From a virus, in IMG/VR virus record IMGVR_UViG_3300009320_000043, positions 1 through 41,388 of that record: 41,388 nucleotides of DNA. The stretch is one strand, 5' to 3'. This document shows, one piece after another, positions 1-7,262 of this stretch. The stretch's first letter is position 1; each line of letters begins with the position of its first letter. The position numbers were made by a program, and so were the translations under genes. A model generated the notes under the pieces. That model did not search any database. It was not told the origin of the DNA and saw only the letters and a list, made by a program, of their open reading frames with translations.

Positions 1-119
1 AAATCCCAGGGTCGTTCTGCCTATCGAGGAAGGTTCTCATACCGCGGTAGCCAAGAGGCTTGGCGAAGGTGAGGAAATCCCCCTCATGTACGCTCCCGTC
101 GCAGGGAAAGAAGTGAAAG
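1..119. repeat. Terminal direct repeat, left copy
   Basis: These 119 bases recur without a mismatch at 41270-41388. The capsid reading frame continues in phase across the junction, so the sequence is a circle (or circularly permuted molecule) of 41,269 bp cut inside the capsid gene. The overlap is most simply an assembly product rather than a biological terminal repeat, because it lies in the middle of a coding sequence. Confidence 0.95.
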
Positions 120-796
120 CATACAAGATCGGACGGGGCCACAGGGTGACCTCTGAGATGATCAGATATCAGCAGTTTCCCATGGTCGAACATCTGTTGC
201 ACAAACAGGGTTTGGTCATGCACAACACCGTGAACACCGATATCTCCCTGGTGATTGGCGCCGGGATACCAGCTGCCAATGTCGTAGCCTGCACAGGTTC
301 CAGCCTGATGCCGGGCGCGAACAATCTCACCTGGGTGCTGACCATCCCCAACACGATAGGTCAGTATGATATCCTGACGGCAAAGAGGATTCTGCGACAG
401 AACTACAAGGATGTGGGCGGTGGAAAGGGAGTTCTGATGGTGAACGCTGTTGGCATGGAGCATATCGAGAGATTGCCCCACTACAACAGTGCCAACATGT
501 ACGGCGAAAGCAAGTACCAAAATGGATTTTCTGGCCGCGTCTCCGGATGCCAGGTCATTACGTCCGAACTGGTACCTGTTGGCGTTGCTTACATGATCGC
601 CACTGATCCGACCTCGATGTATACCAAGCAGTATACCCCGGTCCTGTTCTTCGTGGAATCCAGGAAACTGGAAACCTATCCCAAGAAGAGAGAGGAAAAC
701 GACGCGATAGACATCTACTCACTTTGGGAATACTGCCCCGTGGTCGCCTACGGGGAGGGTATGGCCAAGCTCGAGTATGCCGCTTTCTCGTCCTAA
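1..796 (+). CDS. Major capsid protein, HK97 fold (3' part; 5' part at 41118)
   Basis: This is the larger part of the major capsid protein. The full gene starts at 41118, crosses the circle junction and ends here, giving 315 residues. Features typical of HK97-fold capsid proteins are a late segment (GCQVITSELVPVG) leading into a strand with MIATD, and a C-terminal part with CPVVAYGEGMAKLE. It follows the protease-scaffold and decoration genes and is followed by a strong terminator and the connector genes, which is the usual head-gene order. Codon use is more GC-rich than in neighbouring genes, as expected for the most expressed virion protein. The family is assigned by pattern and position, not by alignment. 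Confidence 0.85.
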   Translation, partial: NPRVVLPIEEGSHTAVAKRLGEGEEIPLMYAPVAGKEVKAYKIGRGHRVTSEMIRYQQFPMVEHLLHKQGLVMHNTVNTDISLVIGAGIPAANVVACTGSSLMPGANNLTWVLTIPNTIGQYDILTAKRILRQNYKDVGGGKGVLMVNAVGMEHIERLPHYNSANMYGESKYQNGFSGRVSGCQVITSELVPVGVAYMIATDPTSMYTKQYTPVLFFVESRKLETYPKKREENDAIDIYSLWEYCPVVAYGEGMAKLEYAAFSS

Positions 797-824
797 GAAT
801 CTCGATTTCTAGAACCTTGTGAGA

Positions 825-850
825 GTGGGGCCGAGGGGTCCCACTTTTCT
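825..850 (+). terminator. Hairpin plus T-tract terminator after the capsid gene
   Basis: GTGGGGCC (825-832) pairs with GGTCCCAC (837-844) across the loop GAGG; there is one G-T wobble in eight pairs. A T-rich run (TTTTCTTTT) follows directly. It lies 28 bases after the capsid stop codon and would end or reduce transcription into the connector genes. Confidence 0.75.
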
Positions 851-852
851 TT

Positions 853-868
853 TATTTTCTGGAAAATA
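853..868 (+). repeat. 16-bp near-palindrome, copy 1
   Basis: TATTTTC-TG-GAAAATA. One of five exact copies in the genome. It sits just after the capsid terminator and 16 bases before the next start codon, so it could be a protein-binding site (operator or partition site). Confidence 0.7.
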
Positions 869-883
869 ATTGGGGGAAGATTG

Positions 884-1360
884 ATGGTAATAGCTGTTAC
901 AGATGTTCTCACCAGGCTAAATCAACCTGATGCTAATGCTGGAGCAGATGGATATTTATTTTTTAGAATTTTTGAGATTAAGACCACAACAATAACCCAG
1001 GTTCTTGCCCTTGCTCAAGCCCATTGCGAGGCAATGATCGATGAGGGTACAAGAAACACCTACGCCACTCTTTTTGACCACCTGGTGATCAACGAAGCAG
1101 CCCTGCGACTACTGAGGACGAATATTCGAGCTCAAATGGCAGCTTCGGGATTCTCATTCAATGCAACCGATCTTAACATTGATATGAGCAGGATCCCGGA
1201 TGTGTTAAAAGAAACGGTGATCTCTCTCACAAAGGAGAGGGATGAACTTCTTGGCATCTTGAGGCCCCGGGTGAGTGTAATTCCTCAGACCCGGTTCGGA
1301 GAAGACCCCTGGGGTATCATGGAGGAGAATTTCCCCGATACAAGCGTATGGTATCCGTGA
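884..1360 (+). CDS. Putative head-tail connector (gp6-like position)
   Basis: A 158-residue, largely helical protein directly after the capsid gene. By position it should be the adaptor that docks on the portal ring, the role of HK97 gp6 or lambda gpFII. I see no diagnostic motif. The C-terminus (GEDPWGIMEENFPDTSVWYP) is acidic and aromatic. The ATG at 884 is preferred to the TTG at 881 because GGGGGA lies about seven bases upstream of it. The next gene starts within its stop codon, so the two are probably translationally coupled. Confidence 0.5.
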   Translation: MVIAVTDVLTRLNQPDANAGADGYLFFRIFEIKTTTITQVLALAQAHCEAMIDEGTRNTYATLFDHLVINEAALRLLRTNIRAQMAASGFSFNATDLNIDMSRIPDVLKETVISLTKERDELLGILRPRVSVIPQTRFGEDPWGIMEENFPDTSVWYP

Positions 1361-1647
1361 TGATCATGTTCGGAAAGAAGAAAGGGAGATATGCTCAATC
1401 GCTGAGCATAGAGGAGGAATTAACCAACCCTAAGCCGATTCCTAAGAACATCCGGAGCGCCCTTAAAAGTAGAGATGATCGGGACCTCATGATCATGCTC
1501 TATATGAAAGTTCATAACCACTGTACTCAGATCGGGGATCATGAGAATCGATTGAGAGTGGTGGAGAAATGGTTTTTGCGAGTTACAGGAGGCCTCGCAG
1601 TACTTGTCTTCTTATCCCCCTATCTTTACAAATTAATGGGGGGTTGA
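1360..1647 (+). CDS. Small protein with a C-terminal membrane helix (XhlA-like layout)
   Basis: About 95 residues. A basic N-terminus and a heptad-like helix (HENRLRVVEKWF) are followed by one hydrophobic segment (VTGGLAVLVFLSPYLY) and a very short tail. This layout resembles hemolysin XhlA-type phage proteins, which sit on the cytoplasmic face of the membrane and cooperate with holins, but its position among connector genes is unusual for that role. The frame opens at an ATG at 1348. I place the start at 1360, where it overlaps the upstream stop codon; 1366 is also possible. Function is uncertain. Confidence 0.55.
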   Translation: MIMFGKKKGRYAQSLSIEEELTNPKPIPKNIRSALKSRDDRDLMIMLYMKVHNHCTQIGDHENRLRVVEKWFLRVTGGLAVLVFLSPYLYKLMGG

Positions 1648-1650
1648 TCA

Positions 1651-2073
1651 TTGGAACCGTCTGGCGTGATCAAAGATCGGCTTGAGATCATCAAGCAATT
1701 TTATAAGAATGCTTCTGTAACCATTGTATTGATCACTGACACCGGGGTAGTGTCAGCCATAGGAGAACCCACCAAGGACCGCCTGGAGATCACAGCAGAT
1801 GTAATCCCCTCTCCTGTGACCAAACGAGAGGTATGGAGATCAGAGGGGAGAATCGAGGCAAGCGATCTTCGATTGATCCTATGGGAATTGGAATCAGGCG
1901 GGACAAATTACCTTACAAATCAATATTTCAATGATAACAACCGGCCCAACATTCAAGTAGAAATCGACGATTGGTTATATCGGGCGATTGAGATCAGATC
2001 ACCATTTGCGATCACCTCTGAAAATCCCTATTGGGTGCTGATAATAAGGAAGCAGCAGTATATCGGTAATTAA
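1651..2073 (+). CDS. Putative head-closure (stopper) protein
   Basis: A 140-residue protein rich in beta strands, lying between the connector and the gp10-like completion gene, where stopper proteins of siphoviruses are found. It starts with TTG at 1651, supported by a GGGGGG run about eight bases upstream; no in-frame ATG gives a comparable protein. No motif was recognised, so the role rests on gene order alone. Confidence 0.45.
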   Translation: MEPSGVIKDRLEIIKQFYKNASVTIVLITDTGVVSAIGEPTKDRLEITADVIPSPVTKREVWRSEGRIEASDLRLILWELESGGTNYLTNQYFNDNNRPNIQVEIDDWLYRAIEIRSPFAITSENPYWVLIIRKQQYIGN

Positions 2074-2074
2074 C

Positions 2075-2518
2075 ATGTTCAAGTTCAAATATGCCACACG
2101 AGATATAGAGAAGGTCAAGAAAAGATTACTCAGGAGAAGAGATGAGTCATATGATCGATGGATGGAGTGGACATCTCAGCGCATGGTACAATTCATTAAT
2201 GATATTCGATCAGAGTTCCCAGGCAAGGGAGTGATCGCAAATAATAATATTAACATTCACGTTCAGCAAAAAGGAAAATGGGCGGGATCAATTCGATTAG
2301 TGGTTACCCATATGGCGGTGATCTATATCGAGTATGGCACTCAAGCCCATGGTCCTGTTAAGGCAAAGGTCCTCCATTTCTTCATAGATGGGAAAGAGAT
2401 ATTCACCCCCTGGGTGAGAGGGATTCAACCTCCCCGGCTGATCATAACGAGGAATGTTACTAAATTGCTGTCCGATCTGGAAACCATGGCAGATAAAATG
2501 AGGGTACGATTAAGATGA
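2075..2518 (+). CDS. HK97 gp10-like tail completion protein
   Basis: A 147-residue protein with the recognisable core of the HK97 gp10 family: an N-terminal basic helix, then IEYGTQAHGP, a strand with KVLHFFIDGKEIFTP and the closing GIQPPRLI. Members of this family help join the completed tail to the head. The start has little Shine-Dalgarno signal and lies two bases after the previous stop. The end overlaps the next gene by ATGA, consistent with one morphogenesis operon. Confidence 0.75.
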   Translation: MFKFKYATRDIEKVKKRLLRRRDESYDRWMEWTSQRMVQFINDIRSEFPGKGVIANNNINIHVQQKGKWAGSIRLVVTHMAVIYIEYGTQAHGPVKAKVLHFFIDGKEIFTPWVRGIQPPRLIITRNVTKLLSDLETMADKMRVRLR

Positions 2519-2994
2519 TCAACGTTACGATAATAGAGGTCCTTGAGCACCTGATTGCCTATCTTAATACCCTGGCGGTTGGTGATTATAGCGATCTGGT
2601 GAATAATGTATATACAGAGGAAAATGAGGACCTCGATATCAAAAATAAGAAAATGTTTATCTCGATCAAATATGAGGAAGATCCCCAGCCATGTGAGGGA
2701 GGGGATACCATCAGGAGATCGGTACTCCTTCTGATTCTCAGGCTAGGATATACCTGCGACAGCAAGGCAACCACCGGGGAAAAGAGAAAGGCCATGCTCT
2801 TCAAAGATTACATCGTTACCCGGTTGAGATCGACACAATTCAGGCAATACATGACGAGTCGGGGAATCGAATATAACCCCGGTAAATTCATGGATAGAGT
2901 CTGGCCCGATCCATTTAACGCTGATAGCGAATCTTTGAGAATATATTATATAAGAATGCGCTTGATTACTTACATAGAAAACTACATCGTATGA
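2515..2994 (+). CDS. Putative tail terminator protein
   Basis: A 159-residue protein in the tail-terminator slot, between the gp10-like gene and the tail-tube genes. The mixed alpha/beta pattern (strand MFISIKYEEDP, strand SVLLLILRLGY, long helix, strand RIYYIRMRLITY) fits the gpU/terminator fold, whose hexamer caps the tube and stops its growth. The call rests on position and predicted secondary structure. It starts inside the upstream stop (ATGA). Confidence 0.5.
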   Translation: MINVTIIEVLEHLIAYLNTLAVGDYSDLVNNVYTEENEDLDIKNKKMFISIKYEEDPQPCEGGDTIRRSVLLLILRLGYTCDSKATTGEKRKAMLFKDYIVTRLRSTQFRQYMTSRGIEYNPGKFMDRVWPDPFNADSESLRIYYIRMRLITYIENYIV

Positions 2995-3008
2995 GCAGGA
3001 GTGATGAA

Positions 3009-3803
3009 ATGTCGAACGAAATGAACAACAGCTTTGGTGCTAACAAGTACCTCATCATTGAGAGGCAATCCCAGGGAGATGCCATCTGCCCGTTTGGTCC
3101 TATTCAGTTTGATGCAGCGACCCCACCCCACCTAGTTTATGCTAATGGATTCTGGCGGGTTGAAGCAGGATTTAACGCTCCCTACGATTCATTTACAAAT
3201 CTGATCGGTGCGAATCCAAATCTAAGGGGATGGGTGGTTAATACGGGAACGGGAGAAGTTCGGTATTACCCCGGTGGTATGGCTGGTGATGTCGATCACA
3301 AATGGGATGCTCCCCAGAGGGCTATTGGTCGTTGGCAGACCTTCAAATATACAGAGGAGAGGAAGACAATAAAAGACTTCTCTAATGGTGAGATGTATGC
3401 CAGCGATATTAAGGGGCTTCATTACGATATCGATTTCACCCTGGAGAAAGTTCTGATCAAGAAGAGGAAATATACCACTCAGGCTTACACTGATCCCCGA
3501 AAAAATCAATTCGGTTTCGCGGGTCCTGGAGTTCTTGAAGTGGATAATTTCAATGTTGAAGATAATGATTGGTATTTCGTTATTCTCTACCGTGAGGATG
3601 AATATGTGCCACCTGCAGGACCAGATAATGAGATCGCCTGTGCCACGATAATGCCATGCGTGAAGTTTAGCAAGATCGATGTAGAGGATAAATTCGATGA
3701 TCTCTCCAGGTGCACTCTCTATGGCCATGCCGTTTACGCTTTCACTGTTCCTGAAGACGCTCCGAATATTGAATCTTATAACCCGGTTGCTTCGGCACCA
3801 TAA
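3009..3803 (+). CDS. Tail tube protein 1 (putative major tail protein)
   Basis: About 264 residues. It is homologous to the next gene over its whole length: WVVNTGTGEVRYYPGGMAGD here against WVFHNQTGEGRFYDGN then GFGMAGD there. Also shared are DIKGLHYD/ALKGMDYV, FGFAGPGVLEVDNF/FSMLGPEVVSVESF and MPCVKF/APCTMF. Position before the chaperone pair and tape measure identifies tube proteins. The ATG at 3009 is chosen over 2991 because AGGAGTGAT lies just before it, while 2991 has no ribosome site. Which of the two copies is the main tube subunit cannot be decided from sequence. Confidence 0.65.
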   Translation: MSNEMNNSFGANKYLIIERQSQGDAICPFGPIQFDAATPPHLVYANGFWRVEAGFNAPYDSFTNLIGANPNLRGWVVNTGTGEVRYYPGGMAGDVDHKWDAPQRAIGRWQTFKYTEERKTIKDFSNGEMYASDIKGLHYDIDFTLEKVLIKKRKYTTQAYTDPRKNQFGFAGPGVLEVDNFNVEDNDWYFVILYREDEYVPPAGPDNEIACATIMPCVKFSKIDVEDKFDDLSRCTLYGHAVYAFTVPEDAPNIESYNPVASAP

Positions 3804-3818
3804 CCAGGAGGTTACGAA

Positions 3819-5168
3819 ATGGATCACATGTATGTCAGTACCGATGCCCATTTAATTCTATTGAAACAGCCTTATGGCGCTTGCCCTCTGCCATCAGATC
3901 AGAATTGGGAGACTCCCCCGGCAGGAGATGATATCCTCACCCTGCTCAATCAATTCATTTTCATCGATACCCGTCTTGATCCCACCTCCCCCTTTTACTC
4001 CTTCAACAATCTGATCATAAACTCGATAGCACCGATCATCTCCTGGGTGTTCCATAACCAGACTGGAGAGGGAAGATTTTACGATGGTAATCAGGGTTTC
4101 GGTATGGCCGGTGATCCTACACTATTCTGGAATCCGATGCAGAGAGCCCTTGGGAAGGTCCACGGCATTGATTACGGCATCGAGAGAGCAGTTATGGAGG
4201 ACGGAGAGATAGGATCAATGAGACCCTCTGCTTTGAAGGGGATGGACTATGTTTCCAAGTTGTCATTTGACAAAACCTGGATCGATAGATCGAAGATCGA
4301 AGGATCACCGAGCAGGACGAATCCCACAGATCACCAATTCTCGATGCTAGGCCCGGAGGTCGTATCGGTAGAGAGTTTCATAAATAGTCTGAAGCAGAAT
4401 TACCATGCGGTAATCCTCTACGTTGCGGATGGATCGGCCCGGAAGGGATTGGATGTATTGAATATCTCCCGAACACTACTCGCCCCCTGTACGATGTTCG
4501 ATACCTTCAAATCGGGAGTTAAGGAAAAGGATAAGATTAACTGCTCGATGAGTGCCAAATCCACCTACATGATGCACTTCCCGAGGCCATATGATAATAT
4601 CGCAGAATATTCTCAAACCTTCTCAGTGCCTACCTGTATCTTGCTGATCGAGGTCATGAATGAAACCCAATCCAACCAGAATTATCCGGTGGGAGATGTT
4701 GCCGGGATTGAATACTGGTATGGTGAGGGAATCCTTGCCCCGATATCGACTCATACAATATGTGCCATTGAGGCCTATATTGATACCAAGACAGGAGGAT
4801 CATTACCCGATTATAGAATAGTAATATATCCATCGGCTGCCACGGGAGTACCAACAGGTCCGGCGATACCAAACGGCACTTCAAACTTGATTGCGGGTGC
4901 TGCTCTGGTAGCTGGTGCATGGAATCGATTCACCTTCCCCGTACATCCCACCCTAGTGGCAGCTCAATATTACACGGTTGGCTTGGAACATAACGCTGCT
5001 GCACCCACGGATAATTACGTTAACCTGGCAGGAGCGAATGGGACGAACCCATATGCAGATGGTAACATGGTATTCGACGCCAGCGCAGTTTATGGAAACC
5101 TGGGGACGAGTTGGTCAGCATCACCACTCGATGATCTATGTTTCAGAATCTTCCGAGATTATCCCTGA
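3819..5168 (+). CDS. Tail tube protein 2 with C-terminal beta-sandwich domain
   Basis: A 449-residue paralogue of the upstream gene. Residues 1 to about 275 align with it. Residues about 280-449 form an added domain of a type common in viral surface proteins: a PTGPAIPNGT turn, AGAWNRFTFPV, AQYYTVGLEHN, DNYVNLAGANGTNPYADGN and the terminal strand DDLCFRIF. This matches carbohydrate-binding or choice-of-anchor-like beta sandwiches. It would decorate the tube exterior, as the Ig-like domain does on lambda gpV. AGGAGGTT precedes the start. Tandem duplication followed by domain gain is the simplest history. Confidence 0.65.
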   Translation: MDHMYVSTDAHLILLKQPYGACPLPSDQNWETPPAGDDILTLLNQFIFIDTRLDPTSPFYSFNNLIINSIAPIISWVFHNQTGEGRFYDGNQGFGMAGDPTLFWNPMQRALGKVHGIDYGIERAVMEDGEIGSMRPSALKGMDYVSKLSFDKTWIDRSKIEGSPSRTNPTDHQFSMLGPEVVSVESFINSLKQNYHAVILYVADGSARKGLDVLNISRTLLAPCTMFDTFKSGVKEKDKINCSMSAKSTYMMHFPRPYDNIAEYSQTFSVPTCILLIEVMNETQSNQNYPVGDVAGIEYWYGEGILAPISTHTICAIEAYIDTKTGGSLPDYRIVIYPSAATGVPTGPAIPNGTSNLIAGAALVAGAWNRFTFPVHPTLVAAQYYTVGLEHNAAAPTDNYVNLAGANGTNPYADGNMVFDASAVYGNLGTSWSASPLDDLCFRIFRDYP

Positions 5169-5201
5169 TCACGTTCATCATTTCATAATGGAGGCAAAAG
5201 A

Positions 5202-5630
5202 ATGAAAGTAATGGAAGCTGCAAAGCAGATAATAGGCGTACCCGTGAATGTTACGCTGGGAGAACGAGATATAGAGGTTTATCCTCTGGAAACAGAAGAG
5301 TTTTTTAAGGCTCTCACCCTCATGCCAGACCTAGAGATTTCCGACAAACTACAGGCCGATCTTGACGCATATAGGAAACTGTCCGAAGAGGATCGAAAGA
5401 TCGCACCGGTTCCCCATGTCCCAAGTACAAAGCCGGAAAAAGTCCAGACTCTACGGCATGAAAAGTATGTTATTGAATGCGTACTCAGGAGAGGAGGACA
5501 CCTGGACTTGATCGAGAGAATGAATGACGATGTACGGTATTTCAATTATCTGAATGATCGCATATATCTAGTGGTCTGGGAACTGTGCCGGGCTCCTCCA
5601 GAGTTGATAAAAAAAAAACCTTCTGCATAG
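5202..5630 (+). CDS. Tail assembly chaperone, G-type product
   Basis: A 142-residue acidic, helical protein between the tube and tape-measure genes, where tail assembly chaperones lie. It ends a few codons after a run of ten A residues (5609-5618), read here as AAA AAA AAA then CCT TCT GCA TAG. The start follows the leader AATGGAGGC. In lambda-type systems the short product coats the tape measure during assembly and a minor longer form recruits tube subunits. Here the -1 frame is open beyond the slippery run, so both forms can be made. Confidence 0.7.
   Translation: MKVMEAAKQIIGVPVNVTLGERDIEVYPLETEEFFKALTLMPDLEISDKLQADLDAYRKLSEEDRKIAPVPHVPSTKPEKVQTLRHEKYVIECVLRRGGHLDLIERMNDDVRYFNYLNDRIYLVVWELCRAPPELIKKKPSA
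5609..5618 (+). other. A10 slippery run, predicted -1 ribosomal frameshift site
   Basis: Ten consecutive A residues. In the zero frame, ribosomes reach a stop at 5628. Slipping back one base on A-AAA-AAA moves them into a frame open to 5866. The downstream frame lacks an independent start with a ribosome-binding site. Confidence 0.65.
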
Positions 5631-5866
5631 TCTACCCTCTCCAATCATTCCCAAAACATTACAATATAAATCTCAATGATATCATGAAAATGCCAATCAC
5701 GGCATACTGGTATTACTACCAGAAATATCTCGATGAGATGGAGCACCTACTTAGAGAAATGGGTGATCTTCCAACCATAGCGGATGACTTCGGACCGGGT
5801 TCAAAATGGGAGAGAGATACCTCCCCTCCTCAATGGTGGGTAGATATGCAGAAATCTGAGGGATGA
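5618..5866 (+). CDS. Tail assembly chaperone, T part (reached by -1 frameshift)
   Basis: The continuation in the -1 frame gives about 82 residues, including ITAYWYYYQKYLDEMEHLL and a proline/tryptophan-rich end (SPPQWWVDMQ). Fused to the upstream product at the lysine run, it makes a G-T protein of about 221 residues. A GTG at 5585 and an ATG at 5684 occur in this frame but have no ribosome-binding site. The tape-measure gene starts six bases downstream. Confidence 0.6.
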   Translation, partial: TFCIVYPLQSFPKHYNINLNDIMKMPITAYWYYYQKYLDEMEHLLREMGDLPTIADDFGPGSKWERDTSPPQWWVDMQKSEG

Positions 5867-5871
5867 GATAA

Positions 5872-6798
5872 GTGGCTGATACACCGGAAACAGAGATAGT
5901 CCCTTTCGATATTGAATGGGAATCATCGGGCGATAAGAGAGTGATCTCAAGTCTCAACGAGATACACAATATCACCAATTCGGTTTCTAATGTCTTCACT
6001 CACCTTACTAGCTCAGTATTGCAACTCAAACAGATGAATCTTTCATTGATTCAAACCTACTGGCGATTAGCCGATGCCAAGAGAGAGGTGAGGCGTGAAT
6101 CGGCCAGGATGTATGATCTCGATCTGAGACAAGCAGAACTCAGCCTTAGAATTGCTAAAAGGCAAGAGATGATCACCCAGAGGACCGGGCGGTTATTGGA
6201 TATAGAGCAAGCTCATCTAGCAACTCAGAGAGCTGCTCGTGATATTGAGTTAACAAGGTTCGCGATTGAAGACAAGAGGAGAAAAACCCGGCGTGATCTC
6301 ATCCTTGCTGAGGAGCAGTTAAATCTCATGGAGCAGCAGAGGGTTCTCCTGATGGCTCAGATCATTACCCAGACAGGACTAATGATAACCAACATCCTTG
6401 CTCTTACGGCAGCTCATTGGGCAGAGATATCAGCCCTGGTAACCAAACATTCGGTTGCTACTCTAGGGATCGCTCTCCCTGCGATTGGTCTAGCAATGGC
6501 GGGAGCATATGCCCTGGTGAAGAGTTACGAGCCTGATATGTCGAAAGTCCAATCTGCTCAAACTGATTATGGAGATGTGAAACAGATTGCTAAGGGTGGG
6601 ATCATCGAAGCTCATGAGGGGGAATATATCTCCAGGGAGCGCCCGGCGAGTATTTCAAGCACCACGTCGACCCAATACAATAATATCCATTTTCACATAA
6701 GGACAACCGACCAGAGATCAGTGATAGCAGCTATTGAAACGAAGCTCAGGCAGACCGGGACTTATCCAATAACTCCAATACCCGCGGGGGTTCGATAA
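5872..6798 (+). CDS. Tape measure protein (short)
   Basis: A 308-residue protein following the chaperone pair. It has a long charged coiled coil (about residues 65-160), then hydrophobic stretches (GLMITNILALTAAHW and ALPAIGLAMAGAYALV), and a C-terminal KGGIIEAHEGEYI segment typical of tape-measure ends. Using the usual rule of about 1.5 angstrom per residue, the tail would be only about 45 nm long. It starts with GTG at 5872. The stop overlaps the next start (TAATG). Confidence 0.75.
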   Translation: MADTPETEIVPFDIEWESSGDKRVISSLNEIHNITNSVSNVFTHLTSSVLQLKQMNLSLIQTYWRLADAKREVRRESARMYDLDLRQAELSLRIAKRQEMITQRTGRLLDIEQAHLATQRAARDIELTRFAIEDKRRKTRRDLILAEEQLNLMEQQRVLLMAQIITQTGLMITNILALTAAHWAEISALVTKHSVATLGIALPAIGLAMAGAYALVKSYEPDMSKVQSAQTDYGDVKQIAKGGIIEAHEGEYISRERPASISSTTSTQYNNIHFHIRTTDQRSVIAAIETKLRQTGTYPITPIPAGVR

Positions 6799-7262
6799 TG
6801 GTTTACAATACTCAGTTCACTCTCACAGAACCGATATCAGGGGTAACGATACATTTCTATATTCGTCCCAATCAACTGGAGGTCAATCCTCGTCCTATGA
6901 TTGCAGAGCATCAGGTACCTGGTTTCAATAGATCGATAGTTCAGCCGATGGGTTGCATGAATGAATCTTACTCATTCAACAGGATCATATACTCAAACCA
7001 GTTTTTCCAAACATCTCCTGCCCCTTTGGCATCTCCCCAGGACGTTTTAATGGTCTTGAGAACCTGGTCAAGGAATAATAATCTACTAACATTCATCTGC
7101 GATCATGTGGTTGAAGGATTAGGAGAAGCTCTGGGGATCGAGGTGATTATTGAACATTTCAAATTTAATGAGATTACCGGGGCAGGGACCGGCACTAATC
7201 CAAATGAACATCTAGGGGTCTATGATATGGAACTCACTCTCGTATCCTATACTGGAGCGTGA
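6798..7262 (+). CDS. Putative distal tail / baseplate protein
   Basis: A 154-residue beta-rich protein immediately after the tape measure, the slot of distal tail proteins that connect tube and tip. Visible features are FYIRPNQLEVNPRP near the start, a VPGFNRSIVQPMG segment resembling baseplate proteins with a PG...QP.G signature, and a C-terminal strand (VYDMELTLVSY). The gene overlaps the next one by 41 bases in a different frame. Exact family not identified. Confidence 0.5.
   Translation: MVYNTQFTLTEPISGVTIHFYIRPNQLEVNPRPMIAEHQVPGFNRSIVQPMGCMNESYSFNRIIYSNQFFQTSPAPLASPQDVLMVLRTWSRNNNLLTFICDHVVEGLGEALGIEVIIEHFKFNEITGAGTGTNPNEHLGVYDMELTLVSYTGA

Noticed and set aside
1681-2100. Local excess of GATC (nine in 420 bases), as a possible methylation or restriction signature.
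   Set aside because: Other stretches have far fewer, and the excess is partly explained by frequent Asp and Ile codons; a whole-genome count against a codon-shuffled model would be needed.
3222-3851. A 209-codon leftward frame opposite the tail-tube gene.
   Set aside because: It lies entirely within well-supported rightward tail genes that are paralogous to each other; it has no operon context.
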